Origin: Streptomyces spiroverticillatus
Lineage (GTDB): Bacteria > Actinomycetota > Actinomycetes > Streptomycetales > Streptomycetaceae
DNA length: 64,000 nt
NCBI GenBank assembly: GCA_014650415.1
Contig: BMUX01000003.1
Coordinates: 620,001-684,000, forward strand
Reading direction: 5' to 3'
Below are positions 24,265 to 32,117 of the stretch, piece by piece; position 1 is the first letter of the stretch, and every line of letters starts with the position of its first letter. A model generated the notes under the pieces. It was not told the origin of the DNA and ran no database searches. It saw nothing but the letters and a program-made list of their open reading frames with translations. Made by a program: the position numbers and the translations under genes.

Positions 24265-24702
24265 ATGATCAGTTCGTACGGATGTGAGGCGTGCGGCGGG
24301 CCGCAGGGCAGGTGGCGCCCGGTGCTGGGACGCGCGGTGTGCGCGGCCTGCGAGAAGGGCGGCGGCGGCCGGGAGCCGGTGCTGCTCGCCGAGGTGCTGG
24401 CGAGCACGGCGATCGAACTGGGTTCCGCCGCCCGGCAGTTGAGGGCGGTGCCCGACCCGCGCGCTTCCGGGGGCACGTCCTGCAAGCGGTGCGGTGCGGC
24501 CGCCGAGTGGCACCGCACGGTGCGCGGGAAGTGGATCCTGATCGAGCCGGGGGAGCGGGTGGTGGCCTCCGTGCCGGCGGGGAAGCGGTGGCGGATCGCG
24601 GGGGACGGGACGGCCGTCAACCTGGGCTCGTCGATACCGACGGACACGTGCCGGATCAGTCACTTCGACCTGTGCCCGGCGAGGTCGGCGGCGGTGGCGT
24701 AG
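24265..24702 (+). CDS. Cys-rich small protein, DUF6083-like
   Basis: A 145-residue protein with two CxxC pairs, YGCEACGG and RAVCAACEKG, then a helical linker and a second domain with TSCKRCGAAAEWHRTVRGKW, GKRWRIAGDGTAVNLG and a terminal HFDLCP. The cysteine pattern suggests zinc-ribbon modules. It resembles Streptomyces proteins that I recall as DUF6083. The ATG at 24265 follows GGGGGTC. It is a single gene between the acetyltransferase and a DoxX protein; function unknown. Confidence 0.7.
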   Translation: MISSYGCEACGGPQGRWRPVLGRAVCAACEKGGGGREPVLLAEVLASTAIELGSAARQLRAVPDPRASGGTSCKRCGAAAEWHRTVRGKWILIEPGERVVASVPAGKRWRIAGDGTAVNLGSSIPTDTCRISHFDLCPARSAAVA

Positions 24703-24916
24703 AGGGGGGCGGGGGTGCCTTGGAGGTGCCTTGAGGGGGCCTCGGGGAGGCCCTGTGCGAGGCCCGCGAAAAGTTTCTTCGGGAATTTTCCGCCGGGCGG
24801 TCACACTCGCGCCGCGCCGCGAGTCATAGGGGTGTACGGGCCGAGCGGCCCGCCGGAGCGGCACCAACGCCGCCTCGGACCACTGGATTCGACCACACCC
24901 CCTCGGGAGCCCCGCC
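24703..24916 (+). promoter_or_regulatory. Leader/promoter region of the DoxX gene
   Basis: A 214-bp gap. An AT-rich patch AAAAGTTTCTTCGGGAATTTTC (24770-24791) stands out in the GC-rich sequence and is followed by GTCACACTCG and GAGTCATAGG, plausible promoter elements. No open frame is supported. Confidence 0.35.
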
Positions 24917-25264
24917 ATGTCGACCACCTACGTAGTCGTGACCGTCGTCGCCGCCGTCATGGTCGGCTTCTCGGCCGGATCGGCCGCCTTCGGCGCCAAG
25001 TGGGCCGTGGAGCCGATGAAGGACTACGGCGTCCCCCAGGCCTGGCTGCCGTGGCTGGCGGCGGCCAAGGCGGCCGGAGCGGCCGGGCTGCTGGTGGGCC
25101 TGGCGGTCCCGGCGATCGGTGTCGCTGCCGGGATCGGCCTGGTCCTGTACTTCGCGGGTGCGGTCGTCACCGTGGTCCGGGCCCGTTGGTACGCGCACAT
25201 CCCGTTCCCGCTGGTGTACGTCGCGCCGGTGGTCGGCGCCCTGGCCCTGGGGCTGGCGGCCTGA
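24917..25264 (+). CDS. DoxX-like membrane protein
   Basis: A 115-residue protein with four predicted helices: TYVVVTVVAAVMVGFSAGSA, then AAAKAAGAAGLLVGLAV, GIGLVLYFAGAVVTVV and FPLVYVAPVVGALALGLA. The segment around PMKDYGVPQAWLPWLAAAKA matches the short DoxX family. Members are implicated in redox homeostasis or quinone chemistry, but a defined reaction is lacking. The ATG follows a CGGGAGCCCCGCC leader. Confidence 0.85.
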   Translation: MSTTYVVVTVVAAVMVGFSAGSAAFGAKWAVEPMKDYGVPQAWLPWLAAAKAAGAAGLLVGLAVPAIGVAAGIGLVLYFAGAVVTVVRARWYAHIPFPLVYVAPVVGALALGLAA

Positions 25265-25308
25265 CCCGGCCGGTCCTGCCCGGTCCATGACCCCGTACCG
25301 CTGGTGGT

Positions 25309-26589
25309 TCACAGCGAGGCGGGGTCGAGGGCGTTCGCCATCGCGCGGTATCCGGCGTCGTTGGGGTGCAGGTGGTCGCCGCTGTCGAAGGCCGGGTGGA
25401 GGCGCTCGGGGTCGGCCGGGTCGGCGAGGGCCTTGTCGAAGTCGACGTACGCGTCGTAAGCCCCCGAGGTGCGGACCCAGTGGTTGAACTCGTCGCTCGC
25501 GGCGGCTGCGCGCTTGCCGTAGTGGTCGGAGCCGCCGAGCGGGAGCAGGGTCGCGCCGACGATCCGGACGCCCTTCGCGCGGGCCTGGCGGATCAGCTCC
25601 TTGTGGCCGTTGATGAGGTCGCGGCCGGTGATGTTCGGTGCGGGCTTGTACAGGGGGTGGTCGGTCTCCTGGAAGCCGATGTCGTTGAGCCCTTCGAGGA
25701 CGACGACCGTGCCGACGCCGGGAAGGTCGAGGGCGTCGCGGGAGAAGCGGTTGGTGGCCCGCTCCCCGAACCAGGCGGAGTCGTTGAGGACGAGGTTGCC
25801 GCCGATGCCGGAGTTCAGGACCGGGCGGGGCTTGCCCAGGGACTTCAGCCGGGCGGCCAGGGCGTCGGAGTACCGGCGGTCGGCGTTCGGGGTGGAGGCG
25901 AACCCGTCGGTGATCGAGTCGCCGAAAAGAGCGACCCCGCTGCGCTGCTGCTGCGTACCGCTGACGTCGACGCCCGACAGGTAGTACCAGGACTCGGTGG
26001 ACTCCGTGAAGGCGGCGGCCGAGCCGTCCGAGGCGTGGTCGCCACTCGCCCGGTAGGAGTCGGTGAAGGACTGGGCGTGGAAGGTCGCGGGGCCGGTCGT
26101 GCGCTTGAGGTAGAGGGTGACGGAGACCTGGTCACCGGCCGCCAGCCGCAGCCCGGCCGGGTCGCTGGAGAGCTGCCCGCCCGCCGGCACGGACGCCGAC
26201 CGCCGTCCCCCGAAGGCGAGTTCACGCACCGTGCCCGCTCTGACGGCCGCGCCCTTGTCCGTACGGGCGACCGTGGCACGCTCCACCTGGAGCGGCGAGG
26301 TGCCGTACGCGTTGGAGAGCCGGATACGGGCCTGCGTCCCGCCGGCGGTGACGCGGACGACCTGGCGGACGGTGTGGTTGTCGAAACCGGCCTCCGACCA
26401 GTTGGGCTTGAAGCTCACGGACGCCCGCTGCGGCGAGGCGGCCCAGGCGGCGGCCCACTTCGCTGAAGCGGACTCGGACTCGGACTTGGGCTTGGCCTCC
26501 GTACGGTCCAGCGCGACGGCGGTCGTCCCGGCACCCAGTGCGAGGGCGACGGAGGCGGCGAGGACGGTCTTACGGGCACGTGAAAGCAC
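25309..26589 (-). CDS. Secreted SGNH/GDSL hydrolase
   Basis: A 426-residue exported esterase or lipase-like enzyme. The signal peptide MLSRARKTVLAASVALALG is followed by an N-terminal beta domain (residues about 45-205) and an SGNH domain with block I GVALFGDSITDGF, Gly block NSGIGGN, Asn block LEGLNDIGF and block V DHLHPNDAGY, giving the Ser-Asp-His set. It belongs to the Streptomyces group with an extra N-terminal sandwich. It is divergent from a LysR regulator; the inverted repeat between them (26686-26710) may control it. Natural substrate unknown; plant or microbial esters are plausible. Confidence 0.92.
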   Translation of the reverse strand: MLSRARKTVLAASVALALGAGTTAVALDRTEAKPKSESESASAKWAAAWAASPQRASVSFKPNWSEAGFDNHTVRQVVRVTAGGTQARIRLSNAYGTSPLQVERATVARTDKGAAVRAGTVRELAFGGRRSASVPAGGQLSSDPAGLRLAAGDQVSVTLYLKRTTGPATFHAQSFTDSYRASGDHASDGSAAAFTESTESWYYLSGVDVSGTQQQRSGVALFGDSITDGFASTPNADRRYSDALAARLKSLGKPRPVLNSGIGGNLVLNDSAWFGERATNRFSRDALDLPGVGTVVVLEGLNDIGFQETDHPLYKPAPNITGRDLINGHKELIRQARAKGVRIVGATLLPLGGSDHYGKRAAAASDEFNHWVRTSGAYDAYVDFDKALADPADPERLHPAFDSGDHLHPNDAGYRAMANALDPASL

Positions 26590-26685
26590 GGCTCCTCCAA
26601 GGGAGTTGCTCGGGAAGTGTCGTCCGGACCGGACCCCTCAAAGATCCTCCGCAACGCCACCCCGAACAACGCCGATCCGTGCAAC

Positions 26686-26710
26686 GATCGATAACCCAGC
26701 ACAATCGATC
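26686..26710. promoter_or_regulatory. Inverted repeat between GDSL and LysR genes
   Basis: GATCGAT (26686-26692) and ATCGATC (26704-26710) form a perfect 7-bp inverted repeat with an 11-bp spacer, located 97 bp from the hydrolase start and 57 bp from the LysR start. Candidate LysR binding site. Confidence 0.5.
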
Positions 26711-26766
26711 CAGCGCGACGACAACTCTCGGGAGCATCCACCCGTGACGGGCAGGAGCCCCCACCC

Positions 26767-27678
26767 GTGATGGAACGGCACGAGACCGAGATCTTCCTGA
26801 TCCTCGCCGACGAACTCCACTTCGGCCGCACCGCCGAGAAGCTGCTCGTCTCCCAGGCCCGGGTCAGCCAAGTCCTCAAGCGCCTGGAGCGCAAGATCGG
26901 CGCCCCGCTCTTCGACCGCACCAGCCGCAGCGTCTCCCTGACCCCGCTCGGCCGCCAGCTCCACACCGAACTGGCGCCCCTGCACGACCAAATGACGGCC
27001 GTCCTCCAGCGCGCACAAGCCACCGCCCGCGGCATCGACGGCATCCTCAACGTCGGCTTCCTCGGCTCCGGCGCCGGCCAGCTCACCCGCGACATCCGGC
27101 GCACCTTCCGCGAGCGCGCCCCCGGCTGCGAGGTCCGCATGCGCGAGGTGCAGTTCGCCGACCCGCTCGGCCCGCTCCGTACGGGCGAGGTCGAGGTGCT
27201 CTTCACCAGGCTCCCGGTCGAGGAGCCCGACCTCACCGTCGGTCCGACGGTCGTCTCCGAGCCCCGGGTGCTGGCCGTCCCCTGCCACCACCCGCTCGCC
27301 CACCGCGACTCGGTCTCCCTGGAGGACGCCGCAGGGGAGCGCTTCTTCGGCGTGACGGGAGGCGCCCCCGCCTACTGGTGGGACGCCCAGGTCCCGCGCC
27401 GCACCGCCGCCGGATCCGTCCTGGAACGCGGCCAGGACGTCTCCACCTTCCAGGAAATGCTCTCGATGATCGCCGCCTGCCAGGGCGTCTCCCCGGTCGT
27501 CGCCTCCGTCGCGACCTACTACGCCCGCCCCGACCTGGCCTACGTCCCCCTCGCCGACGTCCCCAACAGCGACGTCGCCCTCGTCTGGCGCACCGGCGCC
27601 ACCACCGCCCGCTCCGAGGCCTACATCGAAGCCGTCCGCGACGCGGTCACGGCCCACGGCGGCCCGATGGCCCTCTGA
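26767..27678 (+). CDS. LysR-family transcriptional regulator
   Basis: A 303-residue LysR regulator. The DNA-binding domain has FLILADELHFGRTAEKLLVS and ARVSQVLKRLERKIGAPLFD; the effector domain has VGFLGSGAGQLTRDI and EVEVLFTRLPVEEPDL. Recognition-helix variation (VSQARVSQVLKRLE) fits the AlsR/BenM-like subgroup. A GTG at 26767 and an ATG at 26770 are adjacent; AGGAG lies 9 nt before the GTG, which I chose. It is divergent from the GDSL hydrolase gene, its probable target. Confidence 0.88.
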   Translation: MMERHETEIFLILADELHFGRTAEKLLVSQARVSQVLKRLERKIGAPLFDRTSRSVSLTPLGRQLHTELAPLHDQMTAVLQRAQATARGIDGILNVGFLGSGAGQLTRDIRRTFRERAPGCEVRMREVQFADPLGPLRTGEVEVLFTRLPVEEPDLTVGPTVVSEPRVLAVPCHHPLAHRDSVSLEDAAGERFFGVTGGAPAYWWDAQVPRRTAAGSVLERGQDVSTFQEMLSMIAACQGVSPVVASVATYYARPDLAYVPLADVPNSDVALVWRTGATTARSEAYIEAVRDAVTAHGGPMAL

Positions 27679-27690
27679 CCCCGTTCGGGA

Positions 27691-27706
27691 TGTTTCACGT
27701 GAAACA
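27691..27706. other. parS centromere-like site
   Basis: TGTTTCACGTGAAACA, a perfect 16-bp palindrome identical to the Streptomyces parS consensus, lies 12 bp after the LysR stop codon in the convergent intergenic space. Confidence 0.95.
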
Positions 27707-27710
27707 ACAA

Positions 27711-27750
27711 CGGTGGGGGTACGGGCAGTTGAGCACCCGTACCCCCACCG
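27711..27750. terminator. Bidirectional hairpin between convergent genes
   Basis: A perfect 15-bp stem (CGGTGGGGGTACGGG and its complement) with a 10-nt loop lies between the LysR stop and the aminopeptidase stop. No T-run, as is common in Streptomyces terminators. Confidence 0.75.
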
Positions 27751-27773
27751 CACACCGCAGGCAGGAGCCGCTA

Positions 27774-29339
27774 CTAGCTGGTCACGCCCTCGTGGCCGTG
27801 GCCGCCGTGGCCGCCGCTGCCGCTGTCACCGCCGGTGGTCGGCTTGGAGACGACCGGCTTGGTGAGCGAGCTGAGGTCGTGGGCGTAGGTGCCGACCGCG
27901 TTCGCGATCACGTCGACGTTGATGTCGAGCGCCTTGTTGTTGATGTTGGTGAGGTCGTCGCACTTCGAGTGGTAGCACTTGTCGTACGCGACGCCCGCCG
28001 TGCCGCCGAACTTGGCCGCCTGGGCGGCCGTCTTGAGGCCCTCGGCGCCCGTGAAGGTGCCGCCCGACGGGATGCCGACCTCGATGAACGGGCCGTAGTC
28101 GGAGCGGCCGTCGAAGTCGGTGCCCTCGTGCGGGAAGTTCTTGCTGTCGAGGAAGTCGTTGATCCCCTTCTCCAGCTGGGCGGAGCCCTCCGGGCCGGGG
28201 CCCGAGCCGACGCCGTCGGAGTTGTCGCCGTCGTAGACGAACTGACCGAAGTTCGGCGAGGCGATCATGTCGAAGTTCAGGTAGAGCTTGATCTTCGCCT
28301 TCTGCTCCGGGGTGAGCTTGGCGACGTAGTCCTCGGCGCCGAGCAGGCCCAGCTCCTCCGCGGACCACCAGGCGAAGCGCACCTTGTTGGCGGGCTGCTT
28401 GCCGTTCTTGGTGGCCTTGGCGAGCTTGAGGGCGACCTCGATGAGACCGGCCGAGCCCGAGCCGTTGTCGTTGATGCCGGGGCCCTCGGCGACCGAGTCC
28501 AGGTGCGCGCCGAGCATCACGGTGTTGGCGGCGTTGCCGCCCTTGGTCTCCGCGATGACGTTGCGGGTGGTCTTGGTGGTCTGGCTCTGGCGGATGTCCA
28601 GGTTGACCGTGACCGGGCCCTTGGCGACGTCGGCGGCCAGCGCCTCGCCCTCGGCCTGGGTGATGCCGCCGGTGGGCAGCTTGCCGTCCTCGGCGGAGCC
28701 CAGGGTGCCGTTGAGGTCGCCCGCGGTGTTGTTGTAGATGATCGCGCCGACCGCACCGGCCTGCGCCGCGGTCGCCTGCTTCTGCGCGAAGGAGCAGCCG
28801 CCGCGCTTGATGAGGGCGATCTTGCCGGTGAACCCGGCCGCGTAGTCGCCGATCTCGCAGCCGGTCGTGTCGTCGAGCGGGACGGCCGCGAGGGGCGCGT
28901 TCAAGCCACCGACCGGAGTCGACTTCGTGTACGACATCGCGATGATCTTCACATCGCGCGGCGTCGGCGAGACGACCTTGAGGGTCTGCGCCTGCGTCGC
29001 GATCGAGACGAAGCTGAACTTCTCGTAGTGGACGTCGTACCCGGCGTTCTTCAGCAGGCTGAAGACGTACGCGCCGGAGGCGTCGTGGCCCAGCGAGCCG
29101 GCGGCGCGGTTGCCGCCCGCCGAGTCCGCTATCGCCTGGAACTGCTTGAGGTGCTGGAACGCGCCCGGCCCGGACGAGTCCGCCACCAGTTGCTTGGCGA
29201 GCTTCGCGGCGTCCTTCGCGGGGTCGGAGCCGGCGCGCTGCGCGGACGCCGGGGTGGCGGCGGCGAGCAGGAGCGGCGTGGCGATCGCCAGGGACGCCAG
29301 GGCGGCCATGGATCTGCGACTGCGGGATGAAGCGTTCAC
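27774..29339 (-). CDS. Secreted M28-family aminopeptidase with PA domain
   Basis: A 521-residue exported zinc aminopeptidase. The signal peptide (MNASSRSRRSMAALASLAIA, cleavage near ATPASA) precedes a PA insert (about residues 145-250, with IALIKRGGCSFAQK) and the M28 catalytic domain: metal ligands in GAHLDSVAEGPGINDNGSG, catalytic Glu in WWSAEELGLLG, LYLNFDMIAS and a final His in CYHSKCDD. The C-terminus is a Gly/His-rich tail (GGHGGHGHEG). It resembles the Streptomyces leucine aminopeptidase-like family, longer because of the PA insert. It is transcribed alone; calcium or zinc dependence and substrate are not visible. Confidence 0.93.
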   Translation of the reverse strand: MNASSRSRRSMAALASLAIATPLLLAAATPASAQRAGSDPAKDAAKLAKQLVADSSGPGAFQHLKQFQAIADSAGGNRAAGSLGHDASGAYVFSLLKNAGYDVHYEKFSFVSIATQAQTLKVVSPTPRDVKIIAMSYTKSTPVGGLNAPLAAVPLDDTTGCEIGDYAAGFTGKIALIKRGGCSFAQKQATAAQAGAVGAIIYNNTAGDLNGTLGSAEDGKLPTGGITQAEGEALAADVAKGPVTVNLDIRQSQTTKTTRNVIAETKGGNAANTVMLGAHLDSVAEGPGINDNGSGSAGLIEVALKLAKATKNGKQPANKVRFAWWSAEELGLLGAEDYVAKLTPEQKAKIKLYLNFDMIASPNFGQFVYDGDNSDGVGSGPGPEGSAQLEKGINDFLDSKNFPHEGTDFDGRSDYGPFIEVGIPSGGTFTGAEGLKTAAQAAKFGGTAGVAYDKCYHSKCDDLTNINNKALDINVDVIANAVGTYAHDLSSLTKPVVSKPTTGGDSGSGGHGGHGHEGVTS

Positions 29340-29533
29340 AGAAGTCCTCTCGGTGCGAACAAATGTGAGGGGAAGTTAGCGATTCCGGGGGCGTCTGGGA
29401 ATGCTTTTCCGAATACTCACGTGCCCGAGTGTGCGGACGGGGGTGCCGGGACGCGCGTGACAACGGCTGAATGGCGCTCTTGCGTCACCCGGGGCGCTTA
29501 TGCAACCAGTTGGGTCGCAGGCCCGGCTGAAGG

Positions 29534-30247
29534 TCAGTCCGTCAGGTGCAGCGCGAGGAGCTCGTCGAGGCCCTCCTTGATCTGGTCCGAGGTCGCACCG
29601 CGCGACTCGTGCAGGTGCTGGACCACGCTCGGCGAGAGCGTCGCCAGCAGCAGATGCGCCACCAGGGCCGCGTTGGCCTGCGGCCGGATCTGGCCGACCA
29701 GCATCGCGGCGTGCGTGTGCAGCGTGAGGTACGCGGCGGTGTGGTACCTGCCCTGCGGTGACGCCTTGTCGGCCGCGACCAGCATCTCCTCGTGCTCGGC
29801 CGTGCGGTCCGCGAGCGCGTGCAGGAAGGCCCGCAGCCGCACCTCCGGCGGGGTCGGCGGGGCGGGCAGCGCGTCCGGGCCCAGCGGCGGCGGACCGGTC
29901 ATGAAGGCTTCCTGGAACTGCTGCTCCCGGTCGTCGAGGAGTGCGTACAGCAGCTTCTGCACGTCCCCGAACCGCCGGTAGACGGTGCCGACGCCGATGC
30001 CGCTGGCGTGCGCGACCGCGTTCATGGTGAGGGCCGCCGGGCCCTTCTCGGCCACGATCCGCGCGGCGGCGTCCAGAATCCGGCGCCGGTTGCGCGCGGC
30101 GTCGGCCCGCTCGGGCGGCGGCCCCTCCGCCAGCGGCAGTACGGAACGGCCCGGCAGCGGCGGTACGACGGGGCCGCCCGGGGCGCCGGGCGCGGAGGGG
30201 GGCGCGGCGGAGGGCTGGGCGGCAGGGGCGCTCTCGGGCTCGCTCAT
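29534..30247 (-). CDS. TetR-family repressor
   Basis: A 237-residue TetR protein with an unusually long Pro/Ala-rich N-terminal tail of about 55 residues before the HTH (NRRRILDAAARIVAEKGPAA and SGIGVGTVYRRFGD). The ligand domain has HALADRTAEHEEMLVAADKA. I chose the ATG at 30247 over a GTG at 30274; both lack a strong ribosome site. It is divergent from the wrbA-aquaporin pair, and two near-identical palindromes in the gap (30308-30361) are its likely operators. Known relatives act as redox- or electrophile-responsive repressors. Confidence 0.88.
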   Translation of the reverse strand: MSEPESAPAAQPSAAPPSAPGAPGGPVVPPLPGRSVLPLAEGPPPERADAARNRRRILDAAARIVAEKGPAALTMNAVAHASGIGVGTVYRRFGDVQKLLYALLDDREQQFQEAFMTGPPPLGPDALPAPPTPPEVRLRAFLHALADRTAEHEEMLVAADKASPQGRYHTAAYLTLHTHAAMLVGQIRPQANAALVAHLLLATLSPSVVQHLHESRGATSDQIKEGLDELLALHLTD

Positions 30248-30307
30248 GGCCGGGAGCGTACCCGAACCGGACACTTATCCACTTCCTCTGCACAGGGTCT
30301 TGCCAAC

Positions 30308-30361
30308 CGGATAGCGATCCGTTTAACGTCATCGACGTCAACTCAAGCGGATAGCAATCCG
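30308..30361. promoter_or_regulatory. Two tandem TetR operators
   Basis: CGGATAGCGATCCG (30308-30321) and CGGATAGCAATCCG (30348-30361) share the palindrome CGGAT-AGCR-ATCCG and start 40 bp apart. They lie between tetR and wrbA, covering the probable promoters in both directions. Confidence 0.75.
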
Positions 30362-30448
30362 GTTGAGGTCCACGGGAACGCACGCAGCACGCACGCAGCA
30401 CGCACGGCTCACGCAGACCGCACGCACACCCTCCGGAGAGGCCCCGCC

Positions 30449-31084
30449 ATGACCACCACCGCCGCCCCCGCCAAGATCGCCGTCGTCTACTACTCCGCCA
30501 CCGGCAGCGTCCACGCCCTGGCCGCCGCCCTCGCCGAGGGCGCCGCCAAGACCGGCGCCGAGGTCCGCCTCCTGCGCGTCGCCGAACTCGCCCCCGACGC
30601 CGCCCTCGACGCCAACCCCGCCTGGCGCGCCCACGCCGACGCCACCCGCGACGTACCCGTGGCGACCCTGGACGACCTGCGCTGGGCCGACGCGTACGCC
30701 TTCGGCACCCCCACCCGCTACGGAAACGTCTCCTCGCAGCTCAAGCAGTTCCTGGACAGCACCGGCGGCCTGTGGGCGAGCGGCGTCTTCACCGACAAGC
30801 CGGTCACCGGCTTCGTCTCGACGTCCAACCCGCACGGCGGCAACGAGTCCACCCTGCTCGCCCTCTACAACACGATGTACCACTGGGGCACCCTGATCGT
30901 CCCGCCCGGCTTCACCAGCCCCGTCGTCTCCGCCGCCGGCGGCAACCCGTACGGCACGACCTTCGTGTCCGGCGGCGACATGGGCGCCGAGACCCTCGAC
31001 GCCGCCCGCTACCAGGGCGAGCGCCTCGCCACCCTCACCTCCCGTCTGCTGGTCGGCGCACAGGCGAAGGAGAGTGCGGGGTGA
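30449..31084 (+). CDS. wrbA: WrbA-family NAD(P)H:quinone oxidoreductase (flavodoxin fold)
   Basis: A 211-residue FMN protein. IAVVYYSATGSVHALAAALA is the phosphate-binding loop, GTPTRYGNVSSQLKQFLD is the WrbA signature, and the rest (HWGTLIVPPGF, GGNPYG) matches the two-electron quinone reductase family that avoids semiquinone radicals. The ATG at 30449 has GGAGAGGCCCCGCC upstream. The downstream aquaporin gene starts at a GTG overlapping this stop (GTGA), so the two are coupled. The TetR repressor and its two operators lie upstream. Confidence 0.93.
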   Translation: MTTTAAPAKIAVVYYSATGSVHALAAALAEGAAKTGAEVRLLRVAELAPDAALDANPAWRAHADATRDVPVATLDDLRWADAYAFGTPTRYGNVSSQLKQFLDSTGGLWASGVFTDKPVTGFVSTSNPHGGNESTLLALYNTMYHWGTLIVPPGFTSPVVSAAGGNPYGTTFVSGGDMGAETLDAARYQGERLATLTSRLLVGAQAKESAG

Positions 31085-31821
31085 GACGCCAACTCCGGGA
31101 AACAGTGGCCGAGTTGGTCCTGACCGCCGCGCTGCTCTTCCTCGTCGTGACCGCCGTACGGTGGCTGCTCGCCCCGGACTCCCCGGCCCTCGCCGCCGTC
31201 CCGGACGCCACCCTCCGGCTCGCCGGGGTGGCCCTCGCGGTCGGCGCCGCCATCGCCCTGGTGATGTCGCCCGGCGCGCGCCGCTTCACCGCAGGGCACC
31301 TCAACCCGGCGGTCACCGTCGGCCTGTGGGCCCTGCGCGAGTTCCCCGGCCGGGCGGTGCTGCCCTTCGTCGCCGCCCAGCTCGCGGGCTCGGCGCTGGG
31401 CATGGGCCTGGGCCGCGCGGTGTGGGGGCCGATGGCCGACACGGCGGCGGTGGCGCCGGGGGAGTCCTGGAACGGGACGACCGTGCTGGCGCTGGAGGCC
31501 GTCGCGATGGCCGCCATGATGCTGCTCGCCGCGTACGCGCTGATCGCCCCGCGCCTGGCCAGGGCGCTGCCGCTGCTGATGGGCGGGAGCGTGGCGGCTG
31601 CGATCGTCGGGCTCGGCCCGGTCACCGGGGGTTCGGTCAACCCGGCCCGCCAGTTCGGCCCCGCGCTGTGGTCGGGGCAGACCGGGCACCTGGTCGCGTA
31701 CCTGGTGGCGCCGGTGCTGGGGGCGCTGCTGGCGGCGGCCGCGTTCAGGATCGTACGACCGCACGAAGGCACGCACCTGCCGTCGCGTGTACGGTCATTG
31801 GGTCCGCCGCACGCGCTGTGA
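31081..31821 (+). CDS. Aquaporin/MIP-family channel
   Basis: A 246-residue six-helix channel. Two NPA motifs are visible, HLNPAVTVGLWA and GSVNPARQFGPALW, as needed for the MIP pore. The start is the GTG at 31081, overlapping the TGA of wrbA. Actinobacterial members may move glycerol, water or hydrogen peroxide. Cotranscription with a quinone reductase under a TetR repressor suggests a role in redox or solute stress, but this is inference. The C-terminal tail (EGTHLPSRVRSLG) is cytoplasmic. Confidence 0.9.
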   Translation: MRRQLRETVAELVLTAALLFLVVTAVRWLLAPDSPALAAVPDATLRLAGVALAVGAAIALVMSPGARRFTAGHLNPAVTVGLWALREFPGRAVLPFVAAQLAGSALGMGLGRAVWGPMADTAAVAPGESWNGTTVLALEAVAMAAMMLLAAYALIAPRLARALPLLMGGSVAAAIVGLGPVTGGSVNPARQFGPALWSGQTGHLVAYLVAPVLGALLAAAAFRIVRPHEGTHLPSRVRSLGPPHAL

Positions 31822-32117
31822 AGCATCCGCCCGCGCGACGGAGTGGCTGCGCGCGCGGCCCTATGAAAGACCTCACACAGAAAACACACGCCCCGTGGGC
31901 AACTGTCGCGAATGACCGTGTTCGTTCAAGCAGTTGTCGGCAGAAAGCCCCCCGGGGCGTGAAATCCCCCTTCTCCGGTTCGTTCTCCGGTCGTACGATC
32001 ACGAGGCTGCCGTCCGCGTGAGACAGCACTCCGCAGCGGCACGCCACCTCTTCTTCCCCTTCCTCTCCTTTCGAGGTCTCTCCCGACCGGAGAACCCATT
32101 TCCAGAAAAGGGCCCGC

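Noticed and set aside
31864..32021. 52-codon frame MKDLTQKTHAPW...
   Set aside because: Reasonable start but no ribosome site and no recognisable similarity; overlaps the probable promoter of the wall-anchored protein gene.
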